Shown here piece after piece: positions 1 to 6,557 of a stretch of 6,557 bases of DNA. The DNA comes from Gemmatimonadota bacterium (lineage in GTDB: Bacteria; Gemmatimonadota; Gemmatimonadetes; Gemmatimonadales; Gemmatimonadaceae), in assembly GCA_003142495.1 (NCBI GenBank), contig PLMM01000251.1:1-6557 (forward strand). Reading direction: 5' to 3'. The notes below the pieces were generated by a model. It was not told the DNA's origin and ran no database searches. It saw only the letters and a list, made by a program, of their open reading frames with translations. Made by a program: the position numbers and the translations under genes. The stretch's first letter is position 1. Each line of letters opens with the position of its first letter.

Positions 1-98
1 TGGTGGTGCTGTCGGTGCTCTATCACGCGCTCGTGCTCGAGAGGCGAGCGGGGGGATGGGCGCTGTTTTCTACGCCGGCGGAAGAGAAGGCCGGTTAA
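1..98 (+). CDS. C-terminal fragment of an unidentified, probably membrane, protein
   Basis: The reading frame that begins at base 3 is open to a TAA at 96-98 and encodes about 31 residues, so the gene starts outside the window. The first residues (VVLSVLYHALVLERRAGGWA) are hydrophobic and then turn basic, like the end of a last transmembrane helix. The remaining tail is polar and ends in EEKAG. Codons in this frame mostly end in G or C, as in the other genes here, whereas the other two plus frames read as Arg/Cys-rich or Gly/Ala-rich sequence. The gene converges on the HD phosphohydrolase gene and the two stop codons overlap. The family cannot be recognised from so short a piece; a transporter or other polytopic protein is only a guess. 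Confidence 0.5.
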   Translation, partial: VVLSVLYHALVLERRAGGWALFSTPAEEKAG

Positions 99-1312
99 CC
101 CAACAGCTCCATCACCCGCCCCCTCGGCACCTTCGTCCCTTCCGTCGCGAACACCCGCATCACTCGCGTCGACTCGTACAGCTCCTGCGACAAGAGCGGC
201 AGATTAATCGCCGCCGGCCACCCCTTCGCGCCTAACCGCTTCACCTCGCCACCCCGCATCCGCACCGGAAGATCGAGCCCGAGCATCCGCGGCTTCTCCG
301 GATAATCGAGCAGCACCGCGCCCGGCGCGACGCCGAGCTCGCGCGCCAACTCATCTTCCGCCGCGATCACGCGCGCGCGATCGTTCGCGATCCAGTCGCC
401 CTGACCCGCGTCGAGCTCCGTCGACGAGCACTCGAACGCCCGCTTGTGCAGCCGCCGATGGCGCAGCCCGTCGAGTAGCGCCGAGGGCGCGCGCTCGTCG
501 AGGCGATGCAGCAGCCCCTCGTCCGTAAATCCCGCGAGCTCTCGCTCCTCGATCGCGCCGCTCCGCAGCGCATCGTCGACCAGCCGCTTGTACATCGCCG
601 TCGCGCTGCGCACGGCGTGATGCCAGTACACGTTCCGGTACATCTGATACTTCGCGAACAAGAGGGACTCGAGCGCCGCGAGCCCCTTCTCGACGATCCC
701 GATCACCGGCGCGCCGCTCTTCGGATCATCGACGATCGTGAGCGAATGGAGAAGTCGATCGACGTCGATCTCGCCGTAGGGCACGCCGCACATCAGCGCG
801 TCGCGCTTGAGGTATTCGATCTTGTCGAGATCCAGCGAGCCCGAGATCAGCCCCTGCAGCGGGCTCGCGCTCTCGCCCGTGATGATCGCGTGTGCGCGCA
901 TCGCGGCGTTCGCGCCGATCGTGCTCGCGAGCACCGTCGCGATCTCGCCGCCCGTGATCAGCGTGCGCGCCACGGCCTCGTGGTGCAGCGCGCCGATCTC
1001 CTCGAGCGCGTGCGAGAACGGATAGTGCCCGACGTCGTGCAGCAGCGCCGCCGCGCGCACCACCGCGCACTCGTCGGCCGCGATGCGCGCGAGCTCGCCG
1101 CGCTCACGGAGCAGCGCGAGCGTGCGCCCGGTGAGATGGTACGTTCCCAGCGCGTGCTCGAAGCGCGAGTGCGTTGCGCCCGGATACACGAGAAACGCCA
1201 GGCCGAGCTGCCGCACGTAGCGCAGGCGCTGAAACACCGCGGTGTCGACCAGGCGCATCGCGTCCGCGTCGAGCGGAATGTTGTTCCAGAGCGGATCGCG
1301 AACGATCGTCAT
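95..1312 (-). CDS. SAMHD1/YwfO-like HD-domain phosphohydrolase (predicted dNTP triphosphohydrolase)
   Basis: This is a 405-residue HD-superfamily metal-dependent phosphohydrolase, probably cytosolic, of the COG1078/SAMHD1 type. The N-terminal signature FQRLRYVRQLG (27-37) is followed by THSRFEHALG (47-56), LLHDVGHYPFSH (90-101) and LDLDKIEYLKRD (160-171). The expected metal ligands are H53, H92, D93 and D163. H96, H101 and H111 are further active-site histidines. Q35, L36, Y167 and D171 match positions that in SAMHD1 contact the deoxyribose of the substrate. Dephosphorylation of a dNTP to deoxynucleoside plus triphosphate is therefore the likely reaction, but the substrate is inferred. The chosen start gives MTIVRDPLWNNIPLD, which matches the usual family N-terminus. 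The frame stays open upstream to 1483, but that extension is Arg/Ser-rich and lies inside pckA. The gene starts 13 nt after pckA and ends in a TAA shared with the convergent plus-strand gene. Confidence 0.9.
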   Translation of the reverse strand: MTIVRDPLWNNIPLDADAMRLVDTAVFQRLRYVRQLGLAFLVYPGATHSRFEHALGTYHLTGRTLALLRERGELARIAADECAVVRAAALLHDVGHYPFSHALEEIGALHHEAVARTLITGGEIATVLASTIGANAAMRAHAIITGESASPLQGLISGSLDLDKIEYLKRDALMCGVPYGEIDVDRLLHSLTIVDDPKSGAPVIGIVEKGLAALESLLFAKYQMYRNVYWHHAVRSATAMYKRLVDDALRSGAIEERELAGFTDEGLLHRLDERAPSALLDGLRHRRLHKRAFECSSTELDAGQGDWIANDRARVIAAEDELARELGVAPGAVLLDYPEKPRMLGLDLPVRMRGGEVKRLGAKGWPAAINLPLLSQELYESTRVMRVFATEGTKVPRGRVMELLG

Positions 1313-1323
1313 CTGCGCGTGCG

Positions 1324-1327
1324 CCTC
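1324..1327 (-). promoter_or_regulatory. Shine-Dalgarno GAGG of the HD phosphohydrolase gene
   Basis: On the minus strand the sequence TGAGG contains the pckA stop TGA (1328-1326), and the overlapping GAGG lies 11 nt before the ATG at 1312. This supports starting the HD gene at 1312. It also suggests that ribosomes terminating on pckA could reinitiate here. The spacing is a little longer than ideal, so the site is probable rather than certain. Confidence 0.45.
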
Positions 1328-2957
1328 ACGCGCGCGGGCCCGCGCTCCGCACCGACGCGTCGACGCCATCGGCGAACTGCTCGAAGTTCTTCGCGAACAT
1401 CTCGGCCAGCGTGCGCGCCTGCGCGTCGTAGGCTTTCGGATCCGCCCACGTGGTGCGCGGTGAGAGCAGCCCGACCGGCACATCGCGAATCGAGTTCGGC
1501 ACGGCGAGCCCGAACACCGGATCGACCGTCGTCGCCACCCCCGACAGCTCGCCCGCGAGCGCCGCGCGGATCATCGCGCGCGTGTGGCCGAGCTTCATGC
1601 GCGAGCCCACACCGTACGCGCCGCCCGACCATCCCGTGTTCACGAGCCACACGTGCGCGTTGTGGCGCTCGAGGAGCTTGCCGAGCATCTGCGCGTAGCG
1701 CGACGGATGCCACACGAGGAAGACGGCGCCGAAGCACGCGCTGAACGTCGCCTGCGGCTCCTTCACGCCGCGCTCCGTGCCCGCAACCTTCGCAGTGTAG
1801 CCGGAGAGGAAATAGTACATCGCCTGATCGCGCGTGAGCGCCGCGATCGGCGGGAGCACGCCGAACGCATCGGCCGTCAAAAAGATGACGTTCTTCGGAT
1901 GTCCCGCGCGCCCGCCCGCGACGTGGCGCTTGATGTAGTGCATGGGGTAGCTCACGCGCGTGTTCTCCGTGATCGACTGATCGGCGAAGTCCACTTGGCG
2001 CGTGTGCGGATTGAGCACGGTGTTCTCGAGCACCGTCCCGAACATCTGCGTCGTGCGATAGATCTCGGGCTCGCCGTCCGCCGAGAGATTGATCGCCTTC
2101 GCGTAGCAGCCGCCCTCGAAGTTGAACACCCCGTCGTCGCTCCAGCCGTGCTCGTCGTCGCCCACGAGAAAGCGATGCGGATCAGCCGAGAGCGTCGTCT
2201 TGCCCGTGCCCGAGAGCCCGAAAAAGAGCGCGGTGTCGCCCTGCTCGCCGACGTTCGCCGAGCAGTGCATCGAGAGCACGTTCTGCTTCGGCATCAGGTA
2301 ATTCATCACCGTGAAGATCGACTTCTTGAGCTCGCCCGCGTAGCGCGTGCCGCCAATGAGGATCATGCGCTTGGCGAAGCTCAGCACGATGAAGGTGCTC
2401 GTGCGCGTGCCGTGGCGCTTCGGATCTGCCTGCATCTCCGGCGCGTGCAGCACCGTGAAGTGCGCCAGGAAGCCGGGCAAATCCGCCGACGTCGGACGGA
2501 GGAACATGTTCCGCACGAACTGCATGTGCCACGCGTTCGGGCTCACGAAGCGCACGGAGAGCCGGTGCGCGGGATCCGCGCCCGCCCAGAGATCCTGGAC
2601 GAAGAGATCGCTGCTGCCATTCAGATACTTCTGCATATCCGCGAGCAGCGCGTCGAAGTTCTCGGGCGCGATCGGCCGATTCACCTTCCCCCACCACACA
2701 TCCTGCGCGACGTCCGGATCGTTCACGACGAACTTGTCGTTCGGTGAGCGCCCCGTGTGCGGCGACGTGACCGCGACGAAGGGCCCCATGTCCGCGAGCA
2801 TCCCCTCGTCGCGACGCACGGCTTGCTGGATCAGCTCCGGCGCGACGAGGTTCCAGTGCACGCATCCGCTGGGACGCAGTCCCTGTTGCGCGAGGCTGCG
2901 ATTTTCCACGCGGCCGGAGGCCGTGAGGGTAGGGGTAGGCGCCGCTTCAGTTGTCAT
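1326..2957 (-). CDS. pckA: Phosphoenolpyruvate carboxykinase (ATP)
   Basis: This cytosolic enzyme of 543 residues (family usually about 530-540) catalyses oxaloacetate + ATP to PEP + ADP + CO2, the entry to gluconeogenesis (EC 4.1.1.49). All hallmarks of the ATP-type family are visible. These are the substrate-binding HTGRSPNDKF (67-76), AGELKKSIF (207-215) with the metal-binding lysine, SMHCSANVG (229-237) with metal ligand H231, the P-loop GLSGTGKTT (247-255), and GDDEHGW (266-272) with metal ligand D268. ENTRVSYP (331-338) carries the conserved arginine R334. The GTP-type enzyme is excluded by this P-loop and the overall similarity to bacterial ATP-PCK. The ATG at 2957 follows a weak GGA about 11 nt upstream and gives a normal-length N-terminus. 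The gene lies 48 nt behind maeB and 13 nt ahead of the HD gene, so it is likely cotranscribed with both. No defects are seen. Confidence 0.97.
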   Translation of the reverse strand: MTTEAAPTPTLTASGRVENRSLAQQGLRPSGCVHWNLVAPELIQQAVRRDEGMLADMGPFVAVTSPHTGRSPNDKFVVNDPDVAQDVWWGKVNRPIAPENFDALLADMQKYLNGSSDLFVQDLWAGADPAHRLSVRFVSPNAWHMQFVRNMFLRPTSADLPGFLAHFTVLHAPEMQADPKRHGTRTSTFIVLSFAKRMILIGGTRYAGELKKSIFTVMNYLMPKQNVLSMHCSANVGEQGDTALFFGLSGTGKTTLSADPHRFLVGDDEHGWSDDGVFNFEGGCYAKAINLSADGEPEIYRTTQMFGTVLENTVLNPHTRQVDFADQSITENTRVSYPMHYIKRHVAGGRAGHPKNVIFLTADAFGVLPPIAALTRDQAMYYFLSGYTAKVAGTERGVKEPQATFSACFGAVFLVWHPSRYAQMLGKLLERHNAHVWLVNTGWSGGAYGVGSRMKLGHTRAMIRAALAGELSGVATTVDPVFGLAVPNSIRDVPVGLLSPRTTWADPKAYDAQARTLAEMFAKNFEQFADGVDASVRSAGPRA

Positions 2958-3005
2958 TTGTTACGAGATCCGTGAAGTCTGTGTGTGATTGATTGGTCCA
3001 GAGTA
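2958..3005 (-). other. maeB-pckA intergenic spacer
   Basis: These 48 nt are less GC-rich than the flanking genes. In the minus-strand direction they contain short repeated units, CAATCAATC followed by CACACACA, and then the weak ribosome-binding region of pckA. There is no inverted repeat with a T-run, so no intrinsic terminator separates maeB from pckA. A TTGATA that overlaps the maeB stop resembles a -35 box, but no matching -10 box lies 16-18 nt downstream. Read-through from maeB is therefore the simplest model, although a secondary promoter cannot be excluded. Confidence 0.5.
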
Positions 3006-5270
<2,265 letters not shown>

Positions 5271-5279
5271 GCACGGAAG

Positions 5280-5306
5280 GTAATGACGGGGCTTCTACGA
5301 TGTCAG
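5280..5306 (-). promoter_or_regulatory. Weak candidate promoter for the maeB cluster
   Basis: On the minus strand CTGACA (5306-5301, 5/6 match to the sigma70 -35 box) is followed after 15 nt by CATTAC (5285-5280, 3/6 match to the -10 box). Transcription would begin only a few bases before the maeB ATG, which agrees with the missing Shine-Dalgarno sequence. The spacer is shorter than the preferred 17 nt and the -10 match is poor. This is a suggestion only. Confidence 0.2.
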
Positions 5307-5352
5307 CAGCCGGCGTAGGTTATCCCGCACAGGTTGTTTGACTACCCGCAGC

Positions 5353-5356
5353 GGAG
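5353..5356 (+). promoter_or_regulatory. Shine-Dalgarno GGAG of the PAP2 gene
   Basis: GGAG at 5353-5356 lies 4 nt before the GTG at 5361. The spacing is short, but it is the only good ribosome-binding site near the gene. The alternative in-frame TTG at 5334 has only an AGG directly abutting it, so this site favours the GTG start. Confidence 0.4.
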
Positions 5357-5360
5357 CCCA

Positions 5361-6032
5361 GTGACACCATCATCCGTCTCGCCCGCGCGCGCCACGATCG
5401 TTCGCTGCGTGCTCATCGCGCTCGCGCTGATTGCGCTCTCGATGCTCGGGGATGGCTGGGTTGCGGACAACGTGCGCTTCGGCCGCGTGTACGAGACGGA
5501 TTGGGGGCGGATGCTGCGCAACTTCGGCTACCTCCCTTTCTGGCTGCTCGCGGCGCTCGCGCTCGCGCTGCACGATCGAGATCAATCAGCGTGGAGCTGG
5601 TGGAGGCGCGGCGCGCTGCTCGCGGGGGCGCCGACCGCGGCGGGGATCGTCGGCGAGCTGCTCAAGATTCTCGTACGCCGGATGCGTCCGCCCGGCGTCG
5701 GCAACGCGTACGCATTTCGTCCGTTCAGCGATCACCCCTTCAGCTCGCGCGGCCTTGGCTTTCCGAGCAGCCACGCGGTGGTCGCGTTCGCGGCGGCGGC
5801 GATTCTCACGGCGATGTATCCGCGCGCGAAGTGGGTGTGGTACGCGGCGGCGGTGGGGTGCGCGGTGAGCCGGCTGCTCGCGCACGCGCACTACCTGAGT
5901 GATGTGGTTGCGGGGGCGGCCGTCGGAATCGGAGGCGCGGCGCTGGTCTGGCGCCTCGCGGCGCCGCCGGCGGAAGCGGACGCTCTAGCCTCTTGCGGCG
6001 GCGTCATTGACAAGCCCAATGATGAACGTTGA
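5361..6032 (+). CDS. PAP2-family membrane phosphatase
   Basis: This is a 223-residue polytopic inner-membrane protein of the type 2 phosphatidic acid phosphatase superfamily. It probably removes a phosphate from a lipid phosphate or pyrophosphate on the periplasmic side. All three catalytic motifs are intact. C1 is KILVRRMRP (K102, R109, P110), C2 is PSSH (135-138), and C3 is SR-x5-H-x3-D (S170, R171, H177, D181), where H138 and H177 are the acid/base and nucleophile histidines. Hydrophobic segments at about 13-30, 56-71, 84-100, 138-152, 157-170 and 182-199 give the expected six-helix arrangement. Candidate substrates are phosphatidic acid, phosphatidylglycerol phosphate and undecaprenyl pyrophosphate; the sequence does not choose among them. 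The GTG start is preferred over an in-frame TTG at 5334, which would add nine residues. The last 15 residues overlap the convergent kinase gene. Confidence 0.88.
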   Translation: MTPSSVSPARATIVRCVLIALALIALSMLGDGWVADNVRFGRVYETDWGRMLRNFGYLPFWLLAALALALHDRDQSAWSWWRRGALLAGAPTAAGIVGELLKILVRRMRPPGVGNAYAFRPFSDHPFSSRGLGFPSSHAVVAFAAAAILTAMYPRAKWVWYAAAVGCAVSRLLAHAHYLSDVVAGAAVGIGGAALVWRLAAPPAEADALASCGGVIDKPNDER

Positions 6033-6557
6033 TCCCACACCGACCTCGCTCTCCATCGTCAGCGTGAAGCCCATCTGCTCGCAGAGCGAGCGCGAGATCG
6101 CAAGTCCGAGTCCCGTACCGCCGTAGAGCCGCGTCGTGCCGGTATCCGCCTGCTCGAAGGAGTTGAAGATCGCGGCGGCGCGATCGGGGCGAACGCCGAT
6201 GCCGGTGTCGCGAACCTCGATGCGTATTGGCTCGCGCGCATCGTTGCAGATCACCGCAAGCGTGATCGTGCCTCGCTCGGTGAACTTGATCGCGTTCGAG
6301 AGCTGATTGAGCAGCACCTGGCGCAGGCGGTGCGCGTCGGCTCGCAGGAAGATGCGGTCGCGCGGCAACTCCGCCACCAGTTGCACGCCGTCGCGCGTCT
6401 GCCCATCGCACTGCGCGATGAGATCGTGAACCATCTCGTCGAGCCGGACGGTGGAGAGCTCCATCTCCATGTGCCCTGCCTCGACCTTCGCGATGTCGAG
6501 GACGTCGTCGATGAGCCGCAGCAGGTGCACGCCGTTCGCCTGGATGCGATCGAGATT
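5985..6557 (-). CDS. Sensor histidine kinase, C-terminal catalytic part (5' end outside window)
   Basis: The frame is open from the right edge of the window to a TAG at 5987-5985, giving 190 residues that lack the N-terminus. The fragment begins in the second helix of the dimerisation domain (HLLRLIDDVLDIAKVEAG, 11-28), which is typical of HisKA kinases. The HATPase_c domain follows. Its N box is LRQVLLNQLSNAIKFTERG (78-96) with N88, its G1 box is DTGIG (117-121), and its F box is IFNSFEQAD (130-138). The G2 box is GGTGLGLAIS (146-155) and the G3 region is GVGSTF (173-178). The ATP-binding core is complete and looks active. The phosphorylated histidine and any sensor, PAS or receiver domains lie beyond the edge. 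The protein ends shortly after the G3 box, so no receiver domain follows it, although the F- and G2-box style resembles hybrid-kinase cores. It converges on the PAP2 gene and overlaps its 3' end. Confidence 0.93.
   Translation of the reverse strand, partial: NLDRIQANGVHLLRLIDDVLDIAKVEAGHMEMELSTVRLDEMVHDLIAQCDGQTRDGVQLVAELPRDRIFLRADAHRLRQVLLNQLSNAIKFTERGTITLAVICNDAREPIRIEVRDTGIGVRPDRAAAIFNSFEQADTGTTRLYGGTGLGLAISRSLCEQMGFTLTMESEVGVGSTFIIGLVNDAAARG

Larger units (their letters stand above)
5271..5360. other. Divergent intergenic region between maeB and the PAP2 gene
   Basis: This 90-nt region must carry the 5' control of the three-gene minus-strand cluster, and of the plus-strand PAP2 gene if the GTG start at 5361 is right. 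It is somewhat less GC-rich than the coding DNA. I see no clear operator palindrome, riboswitch-like structure or strong sigma70 promoter in either direction. A TTGACT at 5338-5343 resembles a -35 box on the plus strand, but it has no -10 partner before the PAP2 start. Confidence 0.5.

Noticed and set aside
1313..1483. A possible 57-residue N-terminal extension of the HD protein
   Set aside because: The extension is Arg/Ser-rich, lies inside the pckA coding sequence in another frame, and the family N-terminus begins at the ATG at 1312, which has a ribosome-binding site.
506..1744. A 412-codon plus-strand open frame opposite the HD gene and the pckA 3' end
   Set aside because: It is very rich in Arg, Ala and His, has no recognisable motif, and spans two clear minus-strand genes in antisense.
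1584..2747. A 387-codon plus-strand open frame opposite pckA
   Set aside because: The composition is Arg/His/Glu-rich and it is fully antisense to a complete PEP carboxykinase.
2958..3005. A terminator or strong internal promoter between maeB and pckA
   Set aside because: I found no stem followed by a T-run. The TTGATA sequence has no -10 partner at proper spacing.
5316..5343. A plus-strand promoter for the PAP2 gene (TAGGTT at 5316-5321 or TTGACT at 5338-5343)
   Set aside because: TAGGTT has only a poor -35 partner (TTCTAC at 5293-5298). TTGACT has no -10 box at 16-18 nt and would place the start inside the coding sequence.

Overview
This is a GC-rich bacterial chromosomal window of ordinary housekeeping character. 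Codon use is strongly G/C-ending (GCG, CGC, CTC, GAG, ATC) in every real gene. I see no tRNA, rRNA, CRISPR array, insertion sequence, phage gene or long repeat. Gene content (ATP-type PEP carboxykinase, MaeB-type malic enzyme fused to a phosphotransacetylase-like domain, PAP2 phosphatase, sensor kinase) suggests a Gram-negative-type bacterium. Gemmatimonadota, Myxococcota-like or proteobacterial hosts are all possible, and I cannot settle the lineage from the sequence alone.

Layout from left to right: (1) the last 98 bases of a plus-strand gene with a membrane-like C-terminus; (2) a minus-strand three-gene cluster, transcribed right to left as maeB (5270-3006), pckA (2957-1326) and a SAMHD1-like HD-domain phosphohydrolase (1312-95), with gaps of 48 and 13 nt; (3) a 90-nt divergent intergenic region; (4) a plus-strand PAP2-family membrane phosphatase (about 5361-6032); (5) the C-terminal catalytic part of a minus-strand histidine kinase that runs off the right edge. 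Every stretch longer than about 100 bases is coding.

The minus-strand cluster joins the two enzymes that take C4 acids back to C3 compounds. MaeB makes pyruvate and NADPH from malate, and PckA makes PEP from oxaloacetate. Together they form the exit from the TCA cycle towards gluconeogenesis and NADPH supply. The PTA-like tail of MaeB has lost the catalytic Ser-Arg pair of true phosphotransacetylases, which fits its known role as an acyl-CoA-sensing regulatory domain. The HD protein keeps what looks like a complete dNTP triphosphohydrolase active site. Its position behind pckA suggests co-expression but does not prove a functional link.

Gene packing is very tight. The convergent pair at the left edge shares a TTAA palindrome as both stop codons. 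The convergent PAP2/kinase pair overlaps by 48 nt in codon register. I found no convincing novel system here; the findings concern gene organisation, start-site choices and residue-level functional predictions.
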